Positions 17,864-27,065 of a stretch of DNA of 64,000 nt are shown here, one piece after another. Position numbers and translations under genes: made by a program. The stretch's first letter is position 1; each line of letters starts with the position of its first letter. Source of the DNA: Verrucomicrobiales bacterium (GTDB taxonomy: Bacteria; Verrucomicrobiota; Verrucomicrobiia; Verrucomicrobiales; DEV007); contig JARGPJ010000013.1 of assembly GCA_029212615.1 (NCBI GenBank), positions 23,530 through 87,529 of the forward strand. Direction: 5' to 3'. The notes beneath the pieces are model-generated. The model searched no databases. It had not been told where the DNA came from and saw only the letters and a list, made by a program, of their open reading frames with translations.

Positions 17864-18291
17864 CGTTTTGCGAGTAAGTCTCATCGAAGGATTCGACGTC
17901 TGAATTCCAAAAGACTTAACCCCCGACCGCAGGTCGGGATTGCCTGTTGATCCTTGATCAACCATCAAAATCGCGCAGCGCAAAAGCGGCAAGTCAGCGA
18001 GCGAAGCGGGCAGACAATTCAAATCCCTCTTCACGTACGTTTTGCGAATAAGTCACATCGAAGGATTCGACGTCTGAATTCCAACAGACTTAACCCCCGA
18101 CCGCAGGTCGGGATTGCCTGTTGATCCTTGATCAACCATCAAAATCGCGCAGCGCAAAAGCGGCAAGTCAGCGAGCGAAGCGGGCAGACAATTCAAATCC
18201 CTCTTCACGTACGTTTTGCGAATAAGTCACATCGAAGGATTCGACGTCTGAATTCCAACAGACTTAACCCCCGACCGCAGGTCGGGATTGC
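17844..18291 (+). repeat. 174-bp tandem repeat seeded by the tRNA-Val 3' end (~2.6 copies)
   Basis: Units begin at 17844, 18018 and 18192, exactly 174 bp apart; the third stops at about 18291. Each starts with the 20 bases of the tRNA T-loop through the discriminator (ttcaaatccctcttcacgta), so two extra tRNA 3' ends follow the real gene. Each unit also carries the stem-loop CCCGACC-GCA-GGTCGGG (17922-17938 and at +174 and +348), which may act as a terminator; full units add GTTGATC-CTT-GATCAAC. Units differ at only a few bases. tRNA 3' ends are classic integrase attachment sites, so these may be att scars, but simple tandem duplication explains the exact spacing as well. No integrase is visible. 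Confidence 0.92.
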
Positions 18292-18412
18292 GCGTTGATC
18301 TTTCTACTGGAATCAGTTCTCAACCGGGGTGAATTATGTCGACGTTAGTTGAGATTGATTCATCAAAGAGGGTATACTTGTCAGGTTGAATCCGGAATAA
18401 CCTCACTGAGAA

Positions 18413-19885
18413 ATGTTCAGACCTATTCAGTTGAAATACGGGCTCCCTTTCAGTCTGTTGCTTTTTGTCATGCAGACAGCTTTTTGCGGAGGTTCAAGTG
18501 ACTCTGCGAAAAGCGATGATTCGCCGCCGCCGAACATTATCTTCATTTTCGCAGACGATATCTCCGCGCATCGACTTTCCCCCTATGGCGGGGACATTGA
18601 GATGCCGGTTCTTGACCGGATCGGGCAATCCGGGATCCGCTTTGATACGGCCTGGTCGTCTCCGTTGTGCGGCCCGTCACGAGCTATTTTGCAGACGGGA
18701 AAATATCCTCAGAATCAAGGTTACTGGGACAATGCGATTGTTCCGGAGCTTCCCTACTACAAGGATCCCCGCCATCATCCCTGGATGCGGGTGGCGCGTG
18801 ACGCGGGCTACACCACCGCCTTTTTTGACAAATTGCATCCGGATCATCCTCATCATGAGTCCAGTGATCTGGGTGCTCAGATGGAGGCTTACGGGGCTGA
18901 CTATTATGTGGTGAACCGTTATTGGGATGGCTACGACGGCCCTGACCAGGGCCGGGGAGGTTCTGAGCGACGGGGAGCGTATGGCGTTTCCTGGTATTGG
19001 CATCCCGGTTTGATCCGAAACAGGGAGCCAGTCATGGTGGGTGCGGATGATTTCGGTCCTGACATGATTGTCAGTGAGATCAAATCGTTCATTCGCGAGA
19101 ATCAAGAGCAGCCGTTTTTCGTCTATTGGCCGACCAACCTGCCACATAAGGCATATGATCCTGTCGCCGGGCGCTGGAGTCATACGGATGTTCCTGAAGT
19201 CGACGGATCCGGCCGTCGAACCGGCAATCGAATCCCGGGCTCACTCGCCTCAAATATGGGTTATCTCGACATACTCCTCGGTGAAATTGAGGAACAACTC
19301 GAAACACTCGGCTTGTTGGAGAACACCATTTTGTTTTTTGTCTCCGACAACGGTACCGCGGACGGTGATAAGGGGTCCTTTGACCGCGACCGCGCACTCC
19401 GGGTTCCCTGGGTCGTTTCCGGAGGGCCGGTGTCGGCCCGTGGTTCTTCAAAGGTGATGGTCAGCCTGGTCGATATGTGGCCTACGATTGCTGATTTAAC
19501 CGGCTATGAGGGGCCGCGAAATACCGACGGGCACAGCTTCGCCCCCTATTTGTTGGGGGAGGATTTTGTGCCGAGGGATACCTTGTTGATGGCAATGAAC
19601 AATGCCCGCTGGGTTCGTGATTCCGACTGGTTGCTCGATGGCAGGGGGCAGTTCTGGGATGTCCACGGTGCCGATTCCTATCATGACTATCGCAAGGTGA
19701 GCCTGTCTCGAGACCCGGAGGTGATTCAAGCGAGGCTGAGACTGGAAGCGATCCGTGACCGGGAGTTGGAGTTGCCGGATTACACGGATCCCCTGACCCG
19801 GAAAGGCTGGCGGGTTTTCAGGCGCAGCAAACCACCTGTCAAAGTGTTCCGACCCGATTTTCTGCCGAAAGTGACGGCACCTTGA
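18413..19885 (+). CDS. S1-family sulfatase
   Basis: 490-residue secreted sulfatase with an N-terminal signal peptide (LPFSLLLFVMQTAFCGG). Sulfatases hydrolyse sulfate esters using a formylglycine made from the Cys of C-x-P-x-R: here LCGPSRAILQTGKY (C86). Metal ligands are visible as IFADDIS (D48, D49) and FFVSDNGTADGD. The substrate cannot be read from sequence, but sulfatases of this kind in Verrucomicrobia act on algal or animal sulfated polysaccharides. It is monocistronic, starting 120 bp after the tRNA-linked repeats. A formylglycine-generating enzyme must be encoded elsewhere. Confidence 0.93.
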   Translation: MFRPIQLKYGLPFSLLLFVMQTAFCGGSSDSAKSDDSPPPNIIFIFADDISAHRLSPYGGDIEMPVLDRIGQSGIRFDTAWSSPLCGPSRAILQTGKYPQNQGYWDNAIVPELPYYKDPRHHPWMRVARDAGYTTAFFDKLHPDHPHHESSDLGAQMEAYGADYYVVNRYWDGYDGPDQGRGGSERRGAYGVSWYWHPGLIRNREPVMVGADDFGPDMIVSEIKSFIRENQEQPFFVYWPTNLPHKAYDPVAGRWSHTDVPEVDGSGRRTGNRIPGSLASNMGYLDILLGEIEEQLETLGLLENTILFFVSDNGTADGDKGSFDRDRALRVPWVVSGGPVSARGSSKVMVSLVDMWPTIADLTGYEGPRNTDGHSFAPYLLGEDFVPRDTLLMAMNNARWVRDSDWLLDGRGQFWDVHGADSYHDYRKVSLSRDPEVIQARLRLEAIRDRELELPDYTDPLTRKGWRVFRRSKPPVKVFRPDFLPKVTAP

Positions 19886-20010
19886 TAGAGGTGAAATCGG
19901 TCCTGATTAATGTTACAGTGCCTTGTCGAAGGTAGGTTTCATTCCGGGCTGATCGAGTCATTGTTCGTTCACCCCAATCCCTTTCAAAGAAAAAACAATC
20001 TCTCCCGGTG

Positions 20011-20400
20011 ATGATCAAAAAACTAAGAGCGATGAGCAATCAAGCCCTGGCCCGGCACATGGGGCGCCTCGCCTTCGGGGCGTCTATTTTTGTTCACGGG
20101 GCGGTGCGGTTTCCCAAGCTGTCGGCTTTTGCCGAAGGCTTGTCGAGTCAGTTTGATGGAACGATCGTGGCCGGGTTTCCGGCGCTTGCCCTCGCTTATC
20201 TCATTCCGTTTGTGGAGGCAGGAGCCGGTGTCCTGATTCTGATGGGGCGTCCTTTTGTTCGCTACGGGCTCGTGGTGGTCGGGTTGTTGATGGGGGTTTT
20301 GATGGTGGGGACCGGTCTCATTGAAAACTGGGCGATCTTGCCGTCGCAGTTGTTGCATCTCGTTTTCGCCTACCTTCTCCTTTATCATCTCGAGGATTGA
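20011..20400 (+). CDS. DoxX-family membrane protein
   Basis: About 129 residues with four hydrophobic segments (FGASIFVHGAVRFPKL, IVAGFPALALAYLIPFVEAG, YGLVVVGLLMGVLMVGTGLI and LLHLVFAYLLLYHLED), the DoxX topology. DoxX proteins are small inner-membrane proteins linked to thiosulfate or quinone redox work in archaea; most bacterial ones have no proven role. I prefer the ATG at 20011; a GTG at 20008 adds one residue. It is followed at once by a strong hairpin, so it is probably transcribed alone. Confidence 0.85.
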   Translation: MIKKLRAMSNQALARHMGRLAFGASIFVHGAVRFPKLSAFAEGLSSQFDGTIVAGFPALALAYLIPFVEAGAGVLILMGRPFVRYGLVVVGLLMGVLMVGTGLIENWAILPSQLLHLVFAYLLLYHLED

Positions 20401-20430
20401 AGCCACGGGGGCGCTGGAGCGCCGGCTTCA
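20398..20430 (+). terminator. Hairpin terminator after the DoxX gene
   Basis: TGAAGCC (20398-20404) pairs with GGCTTCA (20424-20430), and inside it GGCGCT (20410-20415) pairs with AGCGCC (20418-20423) around a GG loop. The stem starts at the DoxX stop codon. Only a weak T-rich tail (ttcta) follows. Confidence 0.65.
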
Positions 20431-20486
20431 TTCTATGTGCTTGCCGATGAATCGATTCGGTGGAATGGGAAGGAAGCTTGGGAGTC

Positions 20487-23165
20487 ATGGAATCGGTAAC
20501 GCTGGATCAACTTGGAGAGGGGCTTGCCGGCGATGCCTGGCAGTCTCTATTTTCCGGTTCCGCTGTTTCCGAAGGCAGCAGGATGGTCGGAAGCCGTCTC
20601 GTGAGTTCCGTCAGCGGTGAGTTCTTTGAGACCGGCGATGCGGAACTGAGAGGAACGGTCACGGAAAAGTCGGGGGCGGTATTTCATCCTGCTGTCGCGA
20701 TCTGGGTCGAAAGCGGGGCTCTCGTTTTTGAAGGGGATTGCGCCTGTGGTGAAAAGATCAATTGCTGTCATGCCGCTGCGATCCTGACTTATCTGGGGAA
20801 GGGAAAGGGGGGACGACTGGAGCGGGCGTTCGGTTCGATCACGAAGGCGGATGAAGCGACGGCGGGGAAGAGCGTCACGCTCGAGGAGGAGCCGGGGGGG
20901 GAGGCGGAACCGTCGACGGCGGCATTTCTTCTCCGGATTGAAAAACGTCCCGGGGGTGATCGCAGTGCGTGGATGCCGGAGATCGTCGCTTCAGCCTTTG
21001 CCGTGTATGACGAGGTCAAGGTCCCGCTGAATCCCGGTGGGAACCTTCCACCGATCGTGCTCCCTGAGCGCAAGATCACGCGGGACCGGTCAGCGGAGAC
21101 GGCGGCGTTGAACTGTCTTTACGCCTTGAGCTTTCTCCCCGGGGCGGAGGAACCGCCGCAGTCATTGCGGAAGCTGGATCGCCCGGAGGTGGAGGGCACG
21201 CTCTGGGCTCCTGACAAAAGTGAGTGGCCGGACGCGGAATTGTTCTGGCAGCGATTTCGTCATGAAGGGGTTCCCGCGCTCGAGAAGCGCGGATGGGAAG
21301 TTCGTTTCGCTCCCGATGTCGGGCACAAGCCGCTTGTTTTTAAGACAGAGACCTGGCAGGCGGAGATCGTGGAAGAGGGGAAGGGATGGTTTCACCTCTC
21401 CGCCGGATTTGAAATCGACGGGGAAAGCTTCGAACTCCAGCCCATTCTTGCCGCGCTCGTGAAGAATCGTTTTCTTGAAGTGACTGAGGGAATGATGTCG
21501 GGGCAGGAGTTCATGATCTTCCTGCCTGATGGTCGCGGTCTTGCGCTGCCGGTGGGGCGTTTCCGGAAACTGCTCACCACCCTCGGCGAGCTCCTCGACT
21601 TTAAGTTCAGCGATGGCCCGATTCGATTGAGCGGCGCTGATGCTGCTTTGTTAGTCGCTTCTGAGTCCGGCGGTGAAAAGCCGATCATCGCTCCGGCGGG
21701 GATGGAGAAGACGGGCGAGCGCTTACTTCATTTTGAGCGCATCGAGCGCGTTCCGACTCCTCCGGGGCTTCGAGCTGAGCTGCGTTCCTATCAACTTGAG
21801 GGCTACTACTGGATGCAGTTCCTTCTCGAGAACAATCTCAACGGAATTCTGGCTGATGACATGGGGCTGGGGAAAACGCTTCAGTCACTCACCCACGTCC
21901 TCGCCGAAGTTCAATCTGATCGCAATGAGGGAAAGCCTTCGCTCGTTCTTGCGCCGACGAGTGTGGTCATGAACTGGCAGCGGGAGGCCGAAAAATTCAC
22001 CCCCGATCTCCGCGTGCTCGTCCTCCAGGGGGCAAAGCGGAAGAGTCAGTTCCGGAAAATGGAGGAGGCCGACCTCGTCTTGACCTCCTATGCCCTGCTT
22101 CATCGTGATATCGATATTCTTGCGGAGACGAGGTTTCATCTCGTGATTCTCGACGAGGCACAGCACATCAAGAATCCGGGAGCGCAGGTCACGCAGGCGG
22201 CGGCGCGTCTGCAGGCGGATCACCGGATTTGTCTTTCGGGAACGCCGATCGAGAATCATCTCGGGGAACTCTGGAGTCTCATGCAGTTTCTGATGCCGGG
22301 AATGCTGGGCTCGCAGGAGACCTTTCGTACGGTCTATCAAACTCCGATTGAGCGGGGCGGAAGTGACGCCAAACGCGAGGCGCTTGCGGACCGGATCGGG
22401 CCGCTCATTCTCCGGCGGACGAAGCATGACGTCGCCAAAGAGCTGCCGCCGAAAACTGAGATTCCTCATCAAATTGAGATGAGTGAAGCGCAGAAAGATC
22501 TCTACGAAACCGTTCGTTCAACGATGGATAAGCAGGTGCGTCAGGCGTTGGCGATCCGTGGTCAGGAGGCGCAGATCGTTTTTCTCGATGCTCTTTTAAA
22601 GCTGCGTCAGATCTGTTGTCATCCCGCCTTGCTGAGTGAGGAAAAAGCCGGCGCCGGTTCGGCGAAATTCGAGTACCTCATCGATTTGCTGGAAACGCTG
22701 CGGAGCGAAGGTCATCGCACCCTGATCTTTTCGCAGTTTACTTCGATGATTCGTCTCATTGAAGCTTACTTGCAGCAGGAGGAAATCGATTATCTCAAGC
22801 TCACCGGGGCGACAAAAGACCGTCAGGATCTGGTGGAGCGTTTTCAGAGCGGGGAAGGGGAAGTGTTTCTCATTTCGCTGAAAGCGGGCGGCACCGGGTT
22901 GACCCTGACGGGGGCGGACACGGTGATCCACTATGATCCGTGGTGGAACCCCGCAGCGGAGAACCAGGCGACGGACCGGGCGTATCGCATCGGGCAGGAT
23001 AAGCCGGTTTTTGTTCACAAGTTGATCTGCCGGAATACGGTCGAGGAGAAGATTCAGGAGATGCAGGGAAAGAAAGACGATCTTGCCGGCGGGCTGCTTT
23101 CGGGAGCGACGAGTCAGCTCAATCTCACCGCCGAATCGATGGAGAAGCTGTTGGGGGAATCCTGA
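20487..23165 (+). CDS. SWIM zinc-finger SNF2-family DNA translocase
   Basis: About 892 residues. The N-terminal region has a SWIM zinc finger, CACGEKINCCH (C-x-C-x(n)-C-x-H, about residues 84-95), likely to bind DNA. The C-terminal ~450 residues form a Swi2/Snf2 ATPase: motif I ADDMGLGKTLQS (about residue 460), motif II VILDEAQHIKNP (about 555), motif III LSGTPIENHLGELWSL, and motifs V-VI LKAGGTGLTLTGADTVIHYD then WWNPAAENQATDRAYRIGQ. Such bacterial enzymes remodel protein-DNA or RNA-polymerase complexes; the exact role is unknown. I choose the ATG at 20487, preceded by GGGAG; a GTG at 20460 would add nine residues. Not obviously in an operon. Confidence 0.92.
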   Translation: MESVTLDQLGEGLAGDAWQSLFSGSAVSEGSRMVGSRLVSSVSGEFFETGDAELRGTVTEKSGAVFHPAVAIWVESGALVFEGDCACGEKINCCHAAAILTYLGKGKGGRLERAFGSITKADEATAGKSVTLEEEPGGEAEPSTAAFLLRIEKRPGGDRSAWMPEIVASAFAVYDEVKVPLNPGGNLPPIVLPERKITRDRSAETAALNCLYALSFLPGAEEPPQSLRKLDRPEVEGTLWAPDKSEWPDAELFWQRFRHEGVPALEKRGWEVRFAPDVGHKPLVFKTETWQAEIVEEGKGWFHLSAGFEIDGESFELQPILAALVKNRFLEVTEGMMSGQEFMIFLPDGRGLALPVGRFRKLLTTLGELLDFKFSDGPIRLSGADAALLVASESGGEKPIIAPAGMEKTGERLLHFERIERVPTPPGLRAELRSYQLEGYYWMQFLLENNLNGILADDMGLGKTLQSLTHVLAEVQSDRNEGKPSLVLAPTSVVMNWQREAEKFTPDLRVLVLQGAKRKSQFRKMEEADLVLTSYALLHRDIDILAETRFHLVILDEAQHIKNPGAQVTQAAARLQADHRICLSGTPIENHLGELWSLMQFLMPGMLGSQETFRTVYQTPIERGGSDAKREALADRIGPLILRRTKHDVAKELPPKTEIPHQIEMSEAQKDLYETVRSTMDKQVRQALAIRGQEAQIVFLDALLKLRQICCHPALLSEEKAGAGSAKFEYLIDLLETLRSEGHRTLIFSQFTSMIRLIEAYLQQEEIDYLKLTGATKDRQDLVERFQSGEGEVFLISLKAGGTGLTLTGADTVIHYDPWWNPAAENQATDRAYRIGQDKPVFVHKLICRNTVEEKIQEMQGKKDDLAGGLLSGATSQLNLTAESMEKLLGES

Positions 23166-23244
23166 TCTCACACGACTTTTTTGGCGCGGATGCGTTTTCA
23201 ACAGGGTTGAGTGGAGGAGTTAAGAGGGTTCAACTTAGAGCTCT

Positions 23245-24714
23245 ATGAAAAGCCTCTGTTTTCTCGTTCTCTTTGCCGTTCTTTCCCTGGTCAGCGTACA
23301 AGCTGATGAGAAGAAGCCGAATATCCTTTTCATCCTCGTGGATGATCAATCTCCTTTTGATCTCAAGATCTACAACGAGCGATCCATTCTCGATACGCCG
23401 AATATTGACAGGCTCGCCGGCGAAGGGGTCGTCATCGACGGGGCCTATCACATGGGGTCCTGGTCGGGAGCGGTCTGCACTCCTTCGCGCCACATGATCA
23501 TGTCAGGGCGAACTGTCTGGCACATTCCGAACCGTAAGAAGAACAGAGGGGGGAATCCAAATTTCGGAAACACGGATTTGGTTCCGGAGAGGCTCGAGGA
23601 ACAAACCATGGCCGCGGTCTTCAATCGTGCCGGCTTCGATACGATGCGGACCTGTAAGAAGGGAAACAGTTACGGCGCGGCGAACCAGCAGTTTACGGTT
23701 CTCCATGAGGCGACGAAGCGCGGTGGCACCGACGAAACCGGCAGCGCCTGGCATCGTGACCGTGTCATCGATTATCTGAATGAGCGCGAAGCCTCAAACG
23801 ACGAGGATCCCTTTCTCATTTTCTACGGATTCTCTCATCCTCATGATGAGCGCGACGGGAGGCCGGAGCTGCTCGAAAAATATGGTGCGGTCAATCATAC
23901 GGATAAAGAGTCACTGCCGCCATTGAATGAGAAGCAGCCCGCTCTTCCCATCAATTACCTCGAGGCACACCCTTTTGAACATGGACATCCGAACCTTCGC
24001 GACGAGGTCGCCGTCAGCGGGGTCTGGGAACGTCGTGACGAAGCGACGATTCGCAATGAGCTGGGGCGTGAATTTGCCTGCAACGAGAACATTGATATTC
24101 AGATTGGCGAGGTGTTGAAGAAGCTCGAGGAAATGGGTGAGCTGGATAATACCTACATCGTTTACACCGCCGATCACGGCATGGCGATCGGTCGTCACGG
24201 TCTTCAGGGAAAGCAGAACCTGTATGAGCACACCTGGCGCGTCCCCTACATCGTCAAAGGGCCGGGGATCGAGGCCGGGAAGCGGGTTCAGGGAAATATC
24301 TATCTTCTCGATACCCTCAGCACTCTTTGTGAGCTCGCCGGGATCGATGCGCCGGAAACGAATGAAGGGACCAGCTTTGCCCCGGTTCTTTTCGGGAAAG
24401 AGGAAACGGTTCGCGAGACCCTTTTCGGTGTTTACTGCGGTGGCACCAAGCCGGGAATGCGGAGTGTGAAACAGGGCGACTGGAAGTTGATCAAATACGA
24501 TGTTCTCGATGGGGCGGTTCGTGAAACACAGCTCTTTAATCTCGCTGAGAATCCCCATGAGTACCTGCCGGAGCACGGGATGGAGGATCCTGCGTTGACC
24601 AACCTGGCAGACGATCCGGCCTACGCTGAAAAGCGCGCTGAAATGGAGGCTTTGCTGCTTTCCGAGATGGAGCGTCTCGATGATCCCTATCGACTCTGGG
24701 ATCAGGAGCAGTGA
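23245..24714 (+). CDS. S1-family sulfatase
   Basis: 489 residues with a clear signal peptide (MKSLCFLVLFAVLSLVSVQA). Active-site block VCTPSRHMIMSGR (C78 becomes formylglycine), metal motif ILVDDQSPFDL, and the second metal site YIVYTADHGMAIGRHGLQGK. The HG-x-x-GK arrangement and a total length near 490 fit choline-sulfatase/arylsulfatase-like members of S1. Substrate unknown. Preceded by a TCAACAGGGTTGA element at 23198-23210 and separated from the SNF2 gene by ~80 bp. Confidence 0.93.
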   Translation: MKSLCFLVLFAVLSLVSVQADEKKPNILFILVDDQSPFDLKIYNERSILDTPNIDRLAGEGVVIDGAYHMGSWSGAVCTPSRHMIMSGRTVWHIPNRKKNRGGNPNFGNTDLVPERLEEQTMAAVFNRAGFDTMRTCKKGNSYGAANQQFTVLHEATKRGGTDETGSAWHRDRVIDYLNEREASNDEDPFLIFYGFSHPHDERDGRPELLEKYGAVNHTDKESLPPLNEKQPALPINYLEAHPFEHGHPNLRDEVAVSGVWERRDEATIRNELGREFACNENIDIQIGEVLKKLEEMGELDNTYIVYTADHGMAIGRHGLQGKQNLYEHTWRVPYIVKGPGIEAGKRVQGNIYLLDTLSTLCELAGIDAPETNEGTSFAPVLFGKEETVRETLFGVYCGGTKPGMRSVKQGDWKLIKYDVLDGAVRETQLFNLAENPHEYLPEHGMEDPALTNLADDPAYAEKRAEMEALLLSEMERLDDPYRLWDQEQ

Positions 24715-24729
24715 TCTTTTCTCCGGGGA

Positions 24730-25410
24730 TCAGAGAAAGAGGTAGTCGTCTGCCATGCGATTCAGGGCCTGTCTCGTTTCGTTGAAGCAGCCGGCCAGCT
24801 GAGGGTAGAGCGCACGCAGGTCAAATTCGTCGGCGAGGGGGTGTTCCCCTGCGCTGAGGAAGGCCTGGCGGGCGACGCTTTCATAATAGTTCAGACCGGG
24901 CGCTCCGCGCCGGTTGGCCCGGTTTTCAATGAACTTCGGGAAGAGTCCTGTCAAAACCAGAAACTGATTTCCGCACTGAACCTGAAGAAAGAAGCGATCG
25001 TAGGCGCTGAGCCCCTCCATCGCCTGGAGAAAGTCCATCTGGTAGGTGAAATCAACCTCGGGGCGATCAGGGAAGGCGCCTTCCATGGGGTTGCCGGTCG
25101 CGTGGAGCGCGAGGGTGGCGGCGACATAGTCGGCGACCCGCAGGTCATTGATTCCGGCTTCGCTGAGAGAGCGGCGGACGAGAACAAAAAAGTAGAGTTC
25201 GGCGGAAACACCAAGCGGGTAGGGCATTTCAATGATGGCCTGGAAGAGCTTGTCTTCCTCGAGGAATGAGAGGAGTGACTCCCGTTTTTCGAAAAAGGAG
25301 GCGAAGGCCGGGCTCCCCGGGGTCCCGCTGCTTCCGAAGAAGATCGTTTCGATAAAGCAGAAGTCTTGCGGCGTGAGCCGCTCCAGGCAGGTCGAGTGGA
25401 CAGTGTGCAT
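24730..25410 (-). CDS. Conserved-looking hypothetical protein
   Basis: A 226-residue cytoplasmic protein from the ATG at 25410; a TTG at 25467 would add 19 residues of poorer quality. It is mostly alpha-helical by composition, with a central stretch of acidic and aromatic residues (PRGAP-free core YQMDFLQAMEGLSAYDRFF) and no membrane segment or signal. I recognise no family. It lies between two sulfatase genes that converge on it, ending 15 bp from one of them. Codon composition matches its neighbours, so I believe it is a real gene. Confidence 0.65.
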   Translation of the reverse strand: MHTVHSTCLERLTPQDFCFIETIFFGSSGTPGSPAFASFFEKRESLLSFLEEDKLFQAIIEMPYPLGVSAELYFFVLVRRSLSEAGINDLRVADYVAATLALHATGNPMEGAFPDRPEVDFTYQMDFLQAMEGLSAYDRFFLQVQCGNQFLVLTGLFPKFIENRANRRGAPGLNYYESVARQAFLSAGEHPLADEFDLRALYPQLAGCFNETRQALNRMADDYLFL

Positions 25411-25516
25411 GGTCGAGAGGCGTTGGTTGGAATTCTCACTTTGATGAACTAGCAATACTTGCGCCAATCGAATCTTTTCATGTTTGTCAGGTTATCATCA
25501 AGGTCGAATTCCTCTC

Positions 25517-26983
25517 CTAATCGTATTCGATGCCGAGGTCATTGCGGCGGACTTCCTCCAGCTTCGAGGCCAGTTTTCCCTGAAAGGCGTTGACGAGACC
25601 GGCGTGTTCCGGGCTCTCTGCGAGGTTGGTGTAGCCGTCAGGATCTTCGTGGACATCAAAGAGTTCGATTCCTCCTGAAGCATCTTCTTTGTATTGAATG
25701 AAGGAATGGTCCTGTGTCCTGAGGAGGAATCCTTTTCGCATCGGGGCGACGCTGAAGGCGGCGTCGCGAATCTCTGTCGTCGGATCGTCGAGGAGCGCGG
25801 CGATGTTTTTTCCCTGCAAGCTTTCCGGAACAGGAAGCCCGCAGAGAGCTGCGGTGGTGGGGTAGAGATCGATGAGCTCGACGAGGCTGTCGCAAACGGC
25901 GGGTTCTTTACCGGGGACACAGACAATGAGAGGAACGCCGGAGGATTCGTCGCGGAGGCTGACCTTGGCCCAGAAGTCATGCTCACCGAGATGGTATCCG
26001 TGGTCGCTCGTGAAAATGACGATGGTCTCGTCCTCAAGTCCTGCGGATTCGAGGGCATCGAGAACGACGCCGACCTGAGCGTCCATGTAGGCGACGGAAG
26101 CATAGTAGCCACCGACGGCCTTTTTCTGACGGCGGATATCCATCTTCATGTTTTCGCTCGTTTTGTAATTGATGCCGGCTTTAGGGATGTCATCCCAGTC
26201 GCCGGGGAGCTTGGGGGGCAGCACCATTTTCTCATAGGGTTTGAAAGCTTCGTAGTAGGCACGGGGCGCGACGAAAGGGACATGGGGGCGGACGAACCCA
26301 ACGCCGAGCCAGAAAGGTTTGTCCCGGTGCGCATGAATCAGTTCCGCCGCTTTCTTTGCGGTCTTCCCGTCGGAATGAACGAGGTCATCGCCGTCCGCCT
26401 CGACGACAACAAAGGTGTTTCCGCCGACGGCCGGCTTTGCTCCATCGGGATTATTTTCGAGCGTTTCCCCGTCACCGGCGGCTTTCCATTCCGGCCCCGG
26501 ACTGTTGAAGCGTTCTGTCCATGAGCGTTCATCATCCGCGCCGTTGTAGTTGTCATGATCGCGACCATCGCCTCCGTATTCGACGCCGCCGGGGATGCCC
26601 ATGTGAAAGATTTTGCTGACCCGTGCCGCGTAGTAGCCGTTGTTTTTGAAATGCTGTGACCAGGTTGCGCGATCACCCAGTTGAGGGCGGGGATTCTTGT
26701 AGCCGAGAACCTCAGTGGCATGCGGATAGTAGCCGGACATGAAGGAGGCGCGGGAGGGGCCGCAGTAGGTCCCCTGGCAGTAGGCGCGGGTGAAGCGGGT
26801 GCCGCGGGCGGCGAGCCGGTCAATGTGGGGCGTTTCGCACACTTTATTCCCGTAGCAGGAGAGTGCCGTGTAGGTGAGGTCGTCGGAGATGATAAAGAGG
26901 ACGTTGTAGTTCCGGCTCTCTCCGGTGAGCGGAAGCAGGAGGAGGAACGCGGAAAGGAGCGCAAATAACGAGGGACGGTTCAT
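25517..26983 (-). CDS. S1-family sulfatase, iduronate-2-sulfatase-like
   Basis: 488 residues from the ATG at 26983, where the signal peptide MNRPSLFALLSAFLLLLPLT begins. Active-site block YCGPSRASFMSGYYPHATEV (C74), metal motifs FIISDDLTYTAL and FTSDHGYHLGEHDFWAKVSL. The HLGEHDFWAK segment, the GVGFVRPHVPFVAPRAYYE motif and the overall order closely follow iduronate-2-sulfatase relatives, which remove 2-O-sulfate from uronic acids of glycosaminoglycans or algal glycans. Probable periplasmic enzyme, transcribed alone. Sulfatase identity is firm; the substrate class is inferred. Confidence 0.93.
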   Translation of the reverse strand: MNRPSLFALLSAFLLLLPLTGESRNYNVLFIISDDLTYTALSCYGNKVCETPHIDRLAARGTRFTRAYCQGTYCGPSRASFMSGYYPHATEVLGYKNPRPQLGDRATWSQHFKNNGYYAARVSKIFHMGIPGGVEYGGDGRDHDNYNGADDERSWTERFNSPGPEWKAAGDGETLENNPDGAKPAVGGNTFVVVEADGDDLVHSDGKTAKKAAELIHAHRDKPFWLGVGFVRPHVPFVAPRAYYEAFKPYEKMVLPPKLPGDWDDIPKAGINYKTSENMKMDIRRQKKAVGGYYASVAYMDAQVGVVLDALESAGLEDETIVIFTSDHGYHLGEHDFWAKVSLRDESSGVPLIVCVPGKEPAVCDSLVELIDLYPTTAALCGLPVPESLQGKNIAALLDDPTTEIRDAAFSVAPMRKGFLLRTQDHSFIQYKEDASGGIELFDVHEDPDGYTNLAESPEHAGLVNAFQGKLASKLEEVRRNDLGIEYD

Positions 26984-27065
26984 GCGACGGTTATAGCGGC
27001 GGGAATGGGTTAGCCCAAGCACGTCCGCTTACGCAGTTGCGCATTGTCGCGGTGAGGTTTACGGG

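Noticed and set aside
17246..18034. 262-codon minus-strand frame across the tRNA-Val and repeats
   Set aside because: It runs antisense through a tRNA, an intergenic repeat and the vsr gene, and has no recognisable domain.
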